From Ilumatobacteraceae bacterium (lineage in GTDB: Bacteria; Actinomycetota; Acidimicrobiia; Acidimicrobiales; Ilumatobacteraceae): a DNA stretch of 11,914 nt. The translations under genes and the position numbers were made by a program. The stretch is from NCBI GenBank assembly GCA_030727685.1, contig JANRBC010000159.1, forward strand, positions 1 through 11,914. The letters are read 5' to 3'. The notes below the pieces were generated by a model that saw only the letters and a program-made list of their open reading frames with translations, was not told the DNA's origin and did not search any database. Positions within the stretch are counted from its first letter, which is position 1; each line of letters opens with the position of its first letter. Shown piece by piece: positions 1 through 7,728 of this stretch.

Positions 1-2
1 CG

Positions 3-341
3 CGAGTAGTCGATGTTGAGTGGTCGTCTGATGGGTCAAGCACAATGTTTATTGCGGCAGTTGAAGTTAAAGCGTTAGATCGCTCTCGTCTGTTGCGAGA
101 TGTAGCCAATGCACTTTCAGATGAGCATGTGAACATCGTTGCATGCACAACGCATACGGGCTCTGACAGAGTGGCGCGGATGCGTTTTGAATTTGAATTC
201 GCTGATCCCAGTCATTTGCAGTCAGTTTTGAGGGTGATAAAACGCATCGATGGTGTTTACGATGCGAATCGGGTGTTGCCTGTGGTCGCATCGGTCTCGC
301 TTGATGCTGAAGATATCGCACACCCGTCGGCGTCTAGATGA
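3..341 (+). CDS. rel: RelA/SpoT-family (p)ppGpp synthetase, C-terminal ACT domain (5' truncated)
   Basis: Only the last 112 codons lie in the window; the frame is open to the left edge and ends at TGA 339-341. The visible part begins RVVDVEW and runs into a C-terminal ACT regulatory domain with the motifs ALDRSRLL, LSDEHVNIV and IKRIDGVYD, as in the ends of long Rel/RelA/SpoT proteins. In that family the ACT domain senses amino-acid or ribosome state and controls the N-terminal (p)ppGpp synthetase and hydrolase domains, which lie outside the window. An ATG at 45 is internal to the domain and is not the start. A short tail of about 20 residues rich in Ser, Ala and Asp follows the domain. The next gene is hisS, a common neighbour of rel in Gram-positive bacteria. 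Whether the enzyme is bifunctional cannot be judged from this piece. Confidence 0.9.
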   Translation, partial: RVVDVEWSSDGSSTMFIAAVEVKALDRSRLLRDVANALSDEHVNIVACTTHTGSDRVARMRFEFEFADPSHLQSVLRVIKRIDGVYDANRVLPVVASVSLDAEDIAHPSASR

Positions 342-346
342 TGATT

Positions 347-365
347 CGCTTGTGTCGCCAAAGCG
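347..365 (+). repeat. Short inverted repeat in the rel-hisS gap
   Basis: CGCTT at 347-351 and AAGCG at 361-365 form a perfect 5-base inverted repeat with a 9-base loop, two bases upstream of the TAGCCT hexamer. No T-tract follows. It is short enough to be chance, and is listed because the gaps before alaS and aroC also hold inverted repeats at a similar place. Confidence 0.3.
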
Positions 366-367
366 TC

Positions 368-373
368 TAGCCT
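368..373 (+). promoter_or_regulatory. Putative -10 element of a leaderless hisS promoter
   Basis: TAGCCT ends 6 bases before the GTG start of hisS. It fits the actinobacterial -10 pattern TANNNT, and the distance would place transcription initiation at or next to the G of GTG, giving an mRNA with no 5' leader. No Shine-Dalgarno sequence precedes the start. The same hexamer type occurs before alaS and aroC. No convincing -35 hexamer is seen 16 to 18 bases upstream (the 17-base position reads TTCGCT). Confidence 0.5.
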
Positions 374-379
374 TCACGC

Positions 380-1636
380 GTGCCTGAATTCAAGACTTCG
401 CCCGGTACACGCGACATATTGGCGCCTGACTCTGCGCGTTGGCGCGCATTTCAAGAGGTTTTTGCGCGCGCGGTCGAAGCGGCTGGTTATAGCTACATAA
501 TTCCACCGATGTTTGAAGACTTAGATGTCTTTTTGCGACTTGGCGAAGCAACAGAAGTAGTAACGAAAGAAATGTATGACTTTCACGACAAGGGTGGTCG
601 CCATGTTGCTCTGCGGCCTGAGCAGACAGCGAGTGTTTGTCGAGCTTTTGTTGAACATCGTCCGACGACGCCCTGGAAGGTTTGGTATTCAGGTCCGAAT
701 TTTCGCTACGAGAAACCCCAGCAGGGCAGATATCGACAATTTGACCAAGTTGGTGTCGAGGCTCTTGGCGCCAATGACCCGTTGCTTGATGCAGAAGTTA
801 TCGCCTTGGCCGCAAAATTTTATGCAGATCTCGGCTTGAGAAAAGTAAAGCTGTCAATCAACACGCTGGGCGACGAAGGTGACCGAGAGAAATATTCGCA
901 ACAATTGTCTACATATCTAAGGGCAAACGAAAAGAGTCTTACGGCAGAAAGTCGCGCCACTCTAGAACGCAATCCATTGCGAGTGCTTGATTCAAAGCGT
1001 GAACCAGATCAAAAAGTGATCGAAGCGGCCCCCGTAATTCGTGAGTTGATCAGCACAGCGGCACGCGAACACTTTGAAACAGTTTTACAGGCGTTAGACG
1101 CATTGAATATTAAGTACGAAATAAATAATCGTTTGGTGCGTGGCCTCGATTATTACCGTCGCACGACATTTGAGTTCACATCAACGGCACTCGAAGCCGC
1201 TCACACGGCGATCGGTGGTGGTGGGCGTTACGACGGTCTTGTTGAAGCACTCGGCGGGCCGGCGACACCAGGCATTGGCTTCGCATTGGGCCTAGATCGA
1301 ACACTTCTCGCATGCGACGCCGAGCGAGTTTTTGATGCGCCCCAAACCGCGGTCGATGTCTTTGTTGTCGACACAGTCGACGGTAGTCACGCGCACGAAC
1401 TATGTCATCTATTGCGAAGCAACGGTTTTCGTGCAGACCGCGCCTATGACTTGCGAAGCATGAAGGCTCAAATGAAATCGGCCGACAGAAGTGGTGCAAA
1501 AATTGCACTAATAATTGGCAGCGAAGAAGTCGAGAAATCGAGCATAATGTTACGGCCCATGGGCTCTGGCGAGCAGTTCGCAATCGCTCGAAAAGACTTG
1601 CTCGGTGAAATTCGCAAAGCATTAGACATCAAATGA
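380..1636 (+). CDS. hisS: Histidyl-tRNA synthetase
   Basis: This class II aminoacyl-tRNA synthetase charges tRNA-His with histidine in the cytoplasm. Its 418 residues are the usual bacterial length. Class II motif 2 is FRYE at 108-111, followed by RYRQFDQVGVE at 117-127. The two histidine-specific signatures are LVRGLDYY at 252-259 and GGGGRYDGL at 279-287. Motif 3 is GIGFALGLDR at 298-307. The C-terminal anticodon-binding domain runs from about 324 to the end (DVFVVDT, then YDLRSMKAQMKSADRSGA). The GTG start at 380 puts PEFKTSPGTRD at the N-terminus, matching the family, and no ATG lies nearby. There is no Shine-Dalgarno sequence, but TAGCCT sits 6 bases upstream, which suggests leaderless expression. 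The gene heads a unit with aspS 13 bases downstream. All catalytic motifs are intact. Confidence 0.97.
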   Translation: MPEFKTSPGTRDILAPDSARWRAFQEVFARAVEAAGYSYIIPPMFEDLDVFLRLGEATEVVTKEMYDFHDKGGRHVALRPEQTASVCRAFVEHRPTTPWKVWYSGPNFRYEKPQQGRYRQFDQVGVEALGANDPLLDAEVIALAAKFYADLGLRKVKLSINTLGDEGDREKYSQQLSTYLRANEKSLTAESRATLERNPLRVLDSKREPDQKVIEAAPVIRELISTAAREHFETVLQALDALNIKYEINNRLVRGLDYYRRTTFEFTSTALEAAHTAIGGGGRYDGLVEALGGPATPGIGFALGLDRTLLACDAERVFDAPQTAVDVFVVDTVDGSHAHELCHLLRSNGFRADRAYDLRSMKAQMKSADRSGAKIALIIGSEEVEKSSIMLRPMGSGEQFAIARKDLLGEIRKALDIK

Positions 1637-1649
1637 AAGCACAAAGAAA

Positions 1650-3422
1650 ATGAACCAAAAAATGAATAGCACAGCACTCAGAACTCATTTGTGCGGAGAC
1701 ATGCGTGCTGAAAACATCGGCCAGAAGGTGACTTTGTGTGGCTGGGTGGGTCGACGCAGAGAACACGGTGAGCATCTTGCTTTCTTAGACCTTCGCGACT
1801 TCAGTGGCATCGTGCAATGTGTGGTTGATAATTCAGTCGATGTCAGAAGTGAATGGGTGCTCAGAGTTACCGGCACGGTTCAGGCACGCCCAGAGGGCAC
1901 GGTTAACGAAAATATCCCAACGGGCAAAGTTGAATTGGCTGATTGCACGATTGAGATTCTTAACAACGCCGAACCACCACCGTTTCCGATTGATCAACGT
2001 GGTGACGATGTCGACGAAAATGTTCGCCTCAAGTATCGCTATTTAGACATTCGTCGAGAGCGAATGCAAAAGAATTTGCGTTTGAGGGCATCAGTAAACT
2101 CGGCGATCCGCAAATCTATGGAGTCGCAAGGTTTCACCGAAATTGAGACGCCACTTTTGATGCCGAGCACGCCCGAGGGTGCCAGAGAGTTTTTGGTTCC
2201 TTCTCGCAATGAGCCTGGTTCGTTTTATGCTTTGCCGCAGTCGCCACAATTATGGAAGCAATTACTCATGGTCGCTGGCATCGATCGCTACTACCAAATT
2301 GCTAAGTGCCTGCGCGACGAAGATTTGCGCGCTGATCGTCAATACGAATTCATGCAACTTGATGCTGAAATGAGTTTTGTCAATAAAGACGATGTGATGG
2401 CGATGATTTCAACCGCTGTAATTGCAGCCGCGAAGGCTGCAACCGGCTCAGAGCCGCCACCGATTGAGCGCATGACATGGCATGACGCGATGAACCAATT
2501 CGGCATTGACAAGCCCGATTTACGATTTGAAATGAAGTTGATCGAAATGACCAGCGTTTTCGCAAAGACTGAGTTCAAGGCGTTTGCTTCGGCTGAGTCG
2601 ATTAAAGCGATTTGTGTGCGCGCGGCTGACTATCCGCAGCAGGCTGCATCGGGACGCAACAAACTTGATGCACTAACTGATAAAGCAAAAAAACTTGGCG
2701 CCAAGGGTCTCGTGTGGCTGAAAGTTACCGAGGGGTTAGTGCTTGATTCGCCAGTAGCCAAATTTTTGTCTGAGTCAGAGCAGGCTCAACTACTTGCTCT
2801 CACCAAGGCCGAAGTAGGCGACTTGATTTTGATGGTTGCCGACACCTGGTCAACGACTTGCTCGGTCTTGGGTCAACTGCGCAATGATCTGGGTCGACCG
2901 CCGGTGCACGAAGGGCCCTATAGATATGTATGGGTGGTTGATTTTCCGATGTTCGTTGGCATCAACCCGACTACAAAGATGCCACAACCTGGGCATCACC
3001 CTTTTTGTCACCCACATCACGAAGATGTTGATCGCCTTGAAAGCGATCCACTTTCAGTCAGAGCGTTGGCCTACGACTTAGTTCTAAATGGCTGGGAGTT
3101 GGGCTCAGGTTCAATTCGAATTCATGAGCCAGATTTGCAGCGCCGGGTGTTTAGGCAACTCGGTATAAGCGATGAAGATGCCGACAATCGGTTTGGTTTC
3201 TTTTTGCAACCCTTTAAGTACGGAGCGCCACCGCACGGTGGTTTCGCGTTCGGTATTGATCGACTCGTGGCGATTTTGGCCGGAGAAGACAACATTCGCG
3301 AGGTGATCGCATTTCCGAAAACGCAGTCGGGTTCTGATCCGATGACTAATGCACCGACGACAGTAAACCCGAGTCAACTAAACGAATTGGGCATCAGGCT
3401 GTTGCCACCTGCGGCAAAATGA
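1650..3422 (+). CDS. aspS: Aspartyl-tRNA synthetase, predicted non-discriminating (Asp/Asn)
   Basis: This class II synthetase has 590 residues, the normal bacterial-type length. The N-terminal OB-fold anticodon domain (about 10-110) contains GWVGRRREHG at 31-40. The catalytic core carries FLVPSR at 181-186, YALPQSPQLWKQLLM at 193-207 and motif 2 at 215-242 (YQIAKCLRDEDLRADRQ, then LDAEMSF). A GAD insertion domain follows at roughly 290-420. Motif 3 is HGGFAFGIDRL at 529-539. His39, in RRREHG, and Gly83, in ARPEG, occupy the positions that in Pseudomonas AspRS (His31, Gly81) are tied to relaxed tRNA recognition, where E. coli has Leu and Lys. The enzyme therefore probably also makes Asp-tRNA-Asn for GatCAB. 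Motif 2 reads RQYEFMQLD rather than the commoner RQPEFTQLD, which looks tolerable. ATG 1650 was chosen for the weak purine-rich stretch AAAGAAA just before it; ATG 1662 is the alternative. Confidence 0.96.
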   Translation: MNQKMNSTALRTHLCGDMRAENIGQKVTLCGWVGRRREHGEHLAFLDLRDFSGIVQCVVDNSVDVRSEWVLRVTGTVQARPEGTVNENIPTGKVELADCTIEILNNAEPPPFPIDQRGDDVDENVRLKYRYLDIRRERMQKNLRLRASVNSAIRKSMESQGFTEIETPLLMPSTPEGAREFLVPSRNEPGSFYALPQSPQLWKQLLMVAGIDRYYQIAKCLRDEDLRADRQYEFMQLDAEMSFVNKDDVMAMISTAVIAAAKAATGSEPPPIERMTWHDAMNQFGIDKPDLRFEMKLIEMTSVFAKTEFKAFASAESIKAICVRAADYPQQAASGRNKLDALTDKAKKLGAKGLVWLKVTEGLVLDSPVAKFLSESEQAQLLALTKAEVGDLILMVADTWSTTCSVLGQLRNDLGRPPVHEGPYRYVWVVDFPMFVGINPTTKMPQPGHHPFCHPHHEDVDRLESDPLSVRALAYDLVLNGWELGSGSIRIHEPDLQRRVFRQLGISDEDADNRFGFFLQPFKYGAPPHGGFAFGIDRLVAILAGEDNIREVIAFPKTQSGSDPMTNAPTTVNPSQLNELGIRLLPPAAK

Positions 3423-4768
3423 CAAGCGATTTGTTCAGCGCTGCGGCGGCTGAACGATTGAAATCACAGGCTCCACTTGCGGCAAGGTTGCGACCGCGGG
3501 CGCTTGACGAAGTTGTTGGTCAGCGTCATCTTGTTGCGAAAAATTCTCCACTGCGTTCGCTCATCGAAGGTGATCGACTCTCATCAGTAATTTTCTGGGG
3601 GCCACCGGGCACAGGTAAGACGACACTTGCCGAGGTCGTTGCCCTAACCACCAATCGTCACTTTGAGAGACTTTCGGCGGTTAGCGCTGGTGTGAAAGAT
3701 GTTCGCGAGGTCATCGAGCGGGCAAGTGAACGACTTGGTCAGTTTGGTCGGGGGACGATCGTATTCATCGATGAGATTCATCGGTTTTCGACATCTCAGC
3801 AAGACGCACTTTTGCCGTCGGTTGAATCTGGGGTTATTACATTGATCGGCGCAACGACGGAGAATCCGTATTTTGAAATTAATGCACCGTTACGAAGCCG
3901 GTCAACATTGTTTCGCCTAGAGCCTTTGCTGGTCAGTGATGTCAAAGAATTGCTGCAACGCGGTGTCGTGGCCGAATCAGTTACCGCCGACGAAGAGGCG
4001 TTAGAAACATTGGCACAGCGTTGTGGCGGTGATGCCCGACAGGCGTTGACCGCACTCGAAGTAGCGTGTGCGCTCTCACATGAGAATAATCGACATGTCA
4101 CGATGAGCCATGTCGATGCGGCGCTCGGCGTAAGTGCGCTGCGTTATGGCAGAGACGATCACTACGACGTCGTCTCAGCATTTATTAAAAGTATTCGTGG
4201 CTCAAACCCGCAGGCTGGGTTGTTTTGGCTTGCGCGAATGCTTGAGTCGGGCGATGATGCACGTTTTATTGCAAGACGGCTGGTTATTTTGGCGAGCGAA
4301 GATATCGGCATGGCTGACCCGAATGCGCTGGTGGTGGCGGTTGCAGCGGCGACCGCACTTGAACATGTTGGTCTTCCAGAAGCGCAACTTAACTTGGCGC
4401 AGGCGGTTGTTTATTTAGCCACAGCTCCAAAAAGCAATCGAGTCGCTCTTGGCATCTGGTCGGCGCGCGAAGATATTCAACGTGGTGTCAACAGCGAGGT
4501 GCCCGCACATCTTCGAGATGGGCACTACGAAGGTGCCCGCGAGTTCGGTCATGGTGTTGGCTATGTATACCCGCACGACGACCCAAGGGGTTTTGTCGAG
4601 CAGCAATATATGCCCGAGTCGAGTCCGGGTTCTCCCGACGTACGCGGTGATTATTATCAGCCTTCAAATCACGGTAACGAGCGAGAAATTGCCGAAAAAA
4701 TGATTAACGTAGATTTAAGTAAGAAAGCACAAAACAAAGCACAAAACAAAGCGAGAAAAGATAAATGA
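3419..4768 (+). CDS. rarA: RarA/MgsA replication-associated AAA+ ATPase
   Basis: RarA (MgsA) is a clamp-loader-related AAA+ ATPase that acts at stalled replication forks; it is the bacterial relative of Mgs1/WRNIP1. In these 449 residues Walker A is GPPGTGKT at 61-68, Walker B IVFIDE at 114-119 followed by IHRF, sensor 1 GATTENP at 144-150, an arginine-finger region LRSRS at 158-162 and sensor 2 GDARQALTALE at 204-214. The C-terminal tetramerisation part contains KSIRGSNPQAGLFWLARM from 257, ASEDIGMADP at 292-301 and YLATAPKSN at 332-340. The N-terminus has MTSDLFS, a possible clamp-binding peptide. The C-terminus ends in a Lys-rich tail with a duplicated AQNK unit. The ATG overlaps the aspS stop by 4 bases (ATGA), so translation is probably coupled, and the same overlap links it to the next gene. 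Confidence 0.95.
   Translation: MTSDLFSAAAAERLKSQAPLAARLRPRALDEVVGQRHLVAKNSPLRSLIEGDRLSSVIFWGPPGTGKTTLAEVVALTTNRHFERLSAVSAGVKDVREVIERASERLGQFGRGTIVFIDEIHRFSTSQQDALLPSVESGVITLIGATTENPYFEINAPLRSRSTLFRLEPLLVSDVKELLQRGVVAESVTADEEALETLAQRCGGDARQALTALEVACALSHENNRHVTMSHVDAALGVSALRYGRDDHYDVVSAFIKSIRGSNPQAGLFWLARMLESGDDARFIARRLVILASEDIGMADPNALVVAVAAATALEHVGLPEAQLNLAQAVVYLATAPKSNRVALGIWSAREDIQRGVNSEVPAHLRDGHYEGAREFGHGVGYVYPHDDPRGFVEQQYMPESSPGSPDVRGDYYQPSNHGNEREIAEKMINVDLSKKAQNKAQNKARKDK
4724..4752 (+). repeat. 12-base tandem duplication in the 3' end of rarA
   Basis: The unit AAAGCACAAAAC occurs twice back to back (4724-4735 and 4736-4747), followed by a partial third copy AAAGC. It is in frame and encodes K-A-Q-N twice in the basic C-terminal tail of RarA. 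This looks like a replication-slippage product in a non-conserved tail. Confidence 0.85.
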
Positions 4769-5058
4769 TCAAGCGATTTTTTTGGGTCGTAATTGGCGCT
4801 GTGCTTGCTGTGTTCGGCTTGAGTTATTTGAAAAAGAAGGCGGCTGCGAACCCGCAGCAGTTTTCAACCGATGCATTGATCGAAAAGTTCATCGAAATTT
4901 TCGATTTAATTAAAGAAAATGTGCAGGGTCTTTGGCAGGGTTACTCGGGCGGGCAAGCACTCAACGACGGTGAACTTGAGAAGATCTTCGCTAATCAGAC
5001 CGACTTAGAAACTGAATTCGACTCAACAATAAAGCCGTCTGACATCTCGCTGAATTAA
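4765..5058 (+). CDS. Small single-pass membrane protein of unknown function (DUF6167-like by position and shape)
   Basis: I do not recognise a biochemical function. The 97-residue product starts MIKRFFWVV and has one hydrophobic segment at about 5-21, followed directly by KKK at 23-25. This favours an N-terminal anchor with the rest in the cytoplasm, by the positive-inside rule. Residues 36-58 (ALIEKFIEIFDLIKENVQGL) could form an amphipathic helix, and the C-terminus is acidic. Many actinobacteria have a small membrane protein of this build (DUF6167) just before alaS, with a similar start (basic, Phe/Trp-rich, one membrane helix, then Lys/Arg), so this is probably its divergent counterpart; that is inference from position and shape. 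The ATG overlaps the rarA stop by 4 bases and is preceded by the purine-rich GAGAAAAG. It is the last gene before the alaS promoter region. Three overlap- or near-overlap-linked neighbours support it being real. Confidence 0.8.
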   Translation: MIKRFFWVVIGAVLAVFGLSYLKKKAAANPQQFSTDALIEKFIEIFDLIKENVQGLWQGYSGGQALNDGELEKIFANQTDLETEFDSTIKPSDISLN

Positions 5059-5064
5059 ACCTGA

Positions 5065-5083
5065 CGCCCTGCGTTAGAGGGTG
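5065..5083 (+). repeat. Inverted repeat in the gap before alaS
   Basis: CGCCCT (5065-5070) can pair with AGGGTG (5078-5083) across a 7-base loop, with one G-T wobble. It lies 5 bases upstream of the TAGGCT hexamer. No T-run follows, so it does not look like a normal intrinsic terminator. It could be a weak terminator for the hisS unit, an operator or chance. Confidence 0.35.
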
Positions 5084-5088
5084 AATAG

Positions 5089-5094
5089 TAGGCT
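5089..5094 (+). promoter_or_regulatory. Putative -10 element of a leaderless alaS promoter
   Basis: TAGGCT ends 8 bases before the ATG at 5103. It matches TANNNT and its placement mirrors the TAGCCT elements before hisS and aroC. If used, transcription would begin at or within a base or two of the ATG. It overlaps the TTG at 5094, which argues against that codon being the start. No consensus -35 is visible (GCCCTG at the 17-base position). Confidence 0.5.
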
Positions 5095-5102
5095 TGTTGC
5101 TC

Positions 5103-7721
5103 ATGGTGGCTGAAATTCGCACTGCGAACGAACTAAGAAAGGCTTTCACGGGCTTTTTTGAGCAGCGCGGCCATACAAAAGTTGAATCAGCAAGTTTGAT
5201 ACCCCATGATCCGACAATTTTGTTCACCGTGGCTGGCATGGTGCCATTCAAGCCATATTTTGTTGGCGATGAAGTGGCGCCATATAAGCGAGCGGTGAGT
5301 GTTCAAAAGTGTGCCCGCGCTGGTGGCAAGCACAACGACTTGGATGACGTTGGTCGAACCAAGCGTCACTGCGTATTTTTCGAAATGCTCGGCAATTTTA
5401 GTTTTGGCGACTACTTCAAAACTGACGCAATACCTTGGAGCTGGCAGTTAGTCACCGAAGTTTTCGGCTTTGATGGTGATCAACTTTGGATAACCGTTCA
5501 CGAAAGTGACGACGAGGCAGAACAGATTTGGCACGATCAAGTTGGTGTGCCGATGAATCGCATTCAGCGTCTCGGTGATGCCGATAATTTTTGGCAAATG
5601 GGTGAGACTGGTCCGTGCGGTCCGTGCTCTGAGATTCATATCGACCGCGGTCCTTCGTTCGGGCCAGACGGTGGACCATTAAACGATCCGAAGGGTGATC
5701 GTTTTTTAGAGTTTTGGAATCTCGTGTTCATGCAGTTCAACCAAGATAAAGATGGCAGTCGCACTCCGTTACCTAAACCGTCTATTGATACAGGCGCAGG
5801 GTTAGAGCGAATCTTGGCTCTCAAGCAGGGCAAAGATTCAATTTGGGAGACCGATGTCTTGTTTCCGTTGATCGAACAAGCGCAGTCAGCGACATCCACA
5901 AAATATTTGGTTGGCGATTATGAAGACCGGTCGAGTTTTTCATTGCGGGTACTTGCCGAACATGCTCGGTCGGCGACGATGCTCGTTAACGACGGTGTTT
6001 TTCCGAGCAATGAAGGACGGGGATATGTTCTGCGTCGAATATTTAGGCGCGCGGTGCGTCATGCATATTTGCTCGGCACCGACAAGCTAGTGATGCCTCA
6101 ACTGGTTGAAACGGCCGTTGAAATCATGCAAGAAGCCCATCCGACTTTGAAGACGAACAAAGATTTCATACTTGGTGTGTTGACAAAAGAAGAAGAGAGT
6201 TTTAGACAGACTTTGAAAAATGGTTTGAACTTGTTAGAAAATGAGTTCTCGGCGATCAAAACTTCGAAGAAGAAGTCAACTCTTAGTGGCAAGAGTGCAT
6301 TCGTGTTGCATGACACTTATGGCTTTCCGCTCGAACTTACCCAAGAGATTGCTGGTGAGCGAAGCATCAATGTCGACATTGCCGAATTTGAAACCGAAAT
6401 GGATGCTCAGCGCACGCGTGCAAAAGCCGCGCGCAAAGGTTCAGCAACCAACGACGATGTACTTGACCAATATCGTCAAGTGCTTGACGCGCACGGTCAA
6501 ACCAAGTTCGTGGGTTATGAATCTGACTCATGTTCTGCCAAAGTGTTGTCGATCGTCGCCATAGACGAGTCTCGTGTTGAGGTCTTTTTAGACGCGACTC
6601 CGTTTTATGCAGAAAGCGGAGGCCAAGTTGGTGACCGAGGCACGATTCGTTGCTTGAGTGGCGAGATCAAGGTGTCAGACACGGTCTTCGCATTGCCCGG
6701 ATTGCGCAAGCATGTCGGCGTTCTTTCTGGTGAGATAACAGTGGGGGCCGAAGTGACGGCGACCATTGATGTTGATTTGCGTAATGCGACTCGCAAGAAT
6801 CACACAGCAACTCATATTTTGCACTACGCATTGCGAAAAGTTTTGGGTGAGCATGTGAAGCAGGCTGGCTCGCTAGTTTCAGCAGAACGATTGAGGTTTG
6901 ACTTCAGCCACTACGCACCACTTTCAACTATCGAAATCGAACAAATCGAACGCATTGCTAACGCTCAGGTTTTGACAAATTCTGATGTCAAAAATTATGA
7001 GACTTCGAAAGAAAAGGCCACTCAGGCTGGCGCGATTGCATTTTTTGGTGACAAGTATGGTGATATGGTTCGTGTTTTAGAGGCAGGTGACTCAATCGAG
7101 TTGTGCGGTGGCACTCACGCCGCAGCGACCGGCGATATCGGTCTGGTGAAGATTGTCGAAGAGGGCTCAATCGGTTCTAATTTGCGTCGAATCGAAGCGG
7201 TCACGGGCCAAAATGCTGTCGACTATGTGATTTCAACTGCACGCACGATTCAAAAACTCAATGAATTGCTAGATACGAACTCTGCAGCGCTTGTCGAATC
7301 GATTTCAAGAAAAATTGCTGAAGTTAAAGAGTTGAATGACGAAGTCAAATCGTTGCGATCGGCAGCGGCTCGTGGTCGAGCAGCTGAATTCATTAGCAAG
7401 AGCAACAACGGTGTCGTTATCCAACGAGTTGATGACCTTTCGCCAGGCGATCTAAGAGAGTTGGCGATGGCAATTCGAGCAAGCAAAGAAATTAAAGCAG
7501 TCGTGCTGGGTGGTGTGACGCCAACTGGAGGTGTCGCATTGGTTGCAGCAACTGGTTCGGGTGTCACGACACCTGCAGGCGATCTAATCAGCCAGGCCGC
7601 GAAAATGGTTGGTGGCGGAGGCGGCGGTAAGGGTGACATTGCAACTGCGGGCGGCAAAAACGCGTCTGCTCTCGACGAGGCATTGCTCGTAGCGGCGCAA
7701 GCATCAAGCAAAATTGTCTAG
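5103..7721 (+). CDS. alaS: Alanyl-tRNA synthetase
   Basis: The enzyme charges tRNA-Ala and removes Ser or Gly mischarged onto it. It has 872 residues from ATG 5103, the usual length. The aminoacylation domain shows PHDP at 34-37, RHCVFFEMLGNFSFGDYF at 88-105 (class II motif 2), TGPCGPCSEI at 169-178 and NEGRGYVLRR at 303-312. The editing domain has the metal site HTATH (His567, His571) with Cys668 and His672 in CGGTH. The C-Ala domain follows a helical linker at about 715-760 and ends with a Gly-rich loop near 837-845. The frame also opens at TTG 5094, but that codon lies inside the TAGGCT element and adds residues the family lacks; ATG 5103 gives MVAEIRTANELRKAF, already longer than many homologues. 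It heads the unit alaS-ruvX-mltG-aroE. No T-box leader fits into the 44-base gap. Confidence 0.96.
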   Translation: MVAEIRTANELRKAFTGFFEQRGHTKVESASLIPHDPTILFTVAGMVPFKPYFVGDEVAPYKRAVSVQKCARAGGKHNDLDDVGRTKRHCVFFEMLGNFSFGDYFKTDAIPWSWQLVTEVFGFDGDQLWITVHESDDEAEQIWHDQVGVPMNRIQRLGDADNFWQMGETGPCGPCSEIHIDRGPSFGPDGGPLNDPKGDRFLEFWNLVFMQFNQDKDGSRTPLPKPSIDTGAGLERILALKQGKDSIWETDVLFPLIEQAQSATSTKYLVGDYEDRSSFSLRVLAEHARSATMLVNDGVFPSNEGRGYVLRRIFRRAVRHAYLLGTDKLVMPQLVETAVEIMQEAHPTLKTNKDFILGVLTKEEESFRQTLKNGLNLLENEFSAIKTSKKKSTLSGKSAFVLHDTYGFPLELTQEIAGERSINVDIAEFETEMDAQRTRAKAARKGSATNDDVLDQYRQVLDAHGQTKFVGYESDSCSAKVLSIVAIDESRVEVFLDATPFYAESGGQVGDRGTIRCLSGEIKVSDTVFALPGLRKHVGVLSGEITVGAEVTATIDVDLRNATRKNHTATHILHYALRKVLGEHVKQAGSLVSAERLRFDFSHYAPLSTIEIEQIERIANAQVLTNSDVKNYETSKEKATQAGAIAFFGDKYGDMVRVLEAGDSIELCGGTHAAATGDIGLVKIVEEGSIGSNLRRIEAVTGQNAVDYVISTARTIQKLNELLDTNSAALVESISRKIAEVKELNDEVKSLRSAAARGRAAEFISKSNNGVVIQRVDDLSPGDLRELAMAIRASKEIKAVVLGGVTPTGGVALVAATGSGVTTPAGDLISQAAKMVGGGGGGKGDIATAGGKNASALDEALLVAAQASSKIV

Positions 7722-7728
7722 ACCATCA

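Noticed and set aside
342..379. T-box or other amino-acid-responsive leader before the synthetase genes
   Set aside because: The gaps before hisS (38 bases), aspS (13) and alaS (44) are far too short for a T-box or attenuator leader, and no T-box motif is seen.
1176..1622. Open frame on the - strand (148 codons) opposite hisS
   Set aside because: Arg/His/Cys-rich translation without motifs, fully inside an intact hisS.
5094..5102. TTG start for alaS nine bases upstream
   Set aside because: It overlaps the TAGGCT promoter-like hexamer, adds residues not typical of AlaRS, and a real ATG lies three codons later at the expected leaderless distance.
7250..7711. Open frame on the - strand (153 codons) opposite the alaS 3' end
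   Set aside because: Low-complexity Ala/Pro/Ser product created by the complement of the Gly/Ala-rich C-Ala coding region; no ribosome site or homology.
7714..7728. TTG start for ruvX inside alaS
   Set aside because: It adds five residues before the conserved N-terminal strand; ATG 7729 matches the family start. Neither codon has a clear ribosome site, so some doubt remains.
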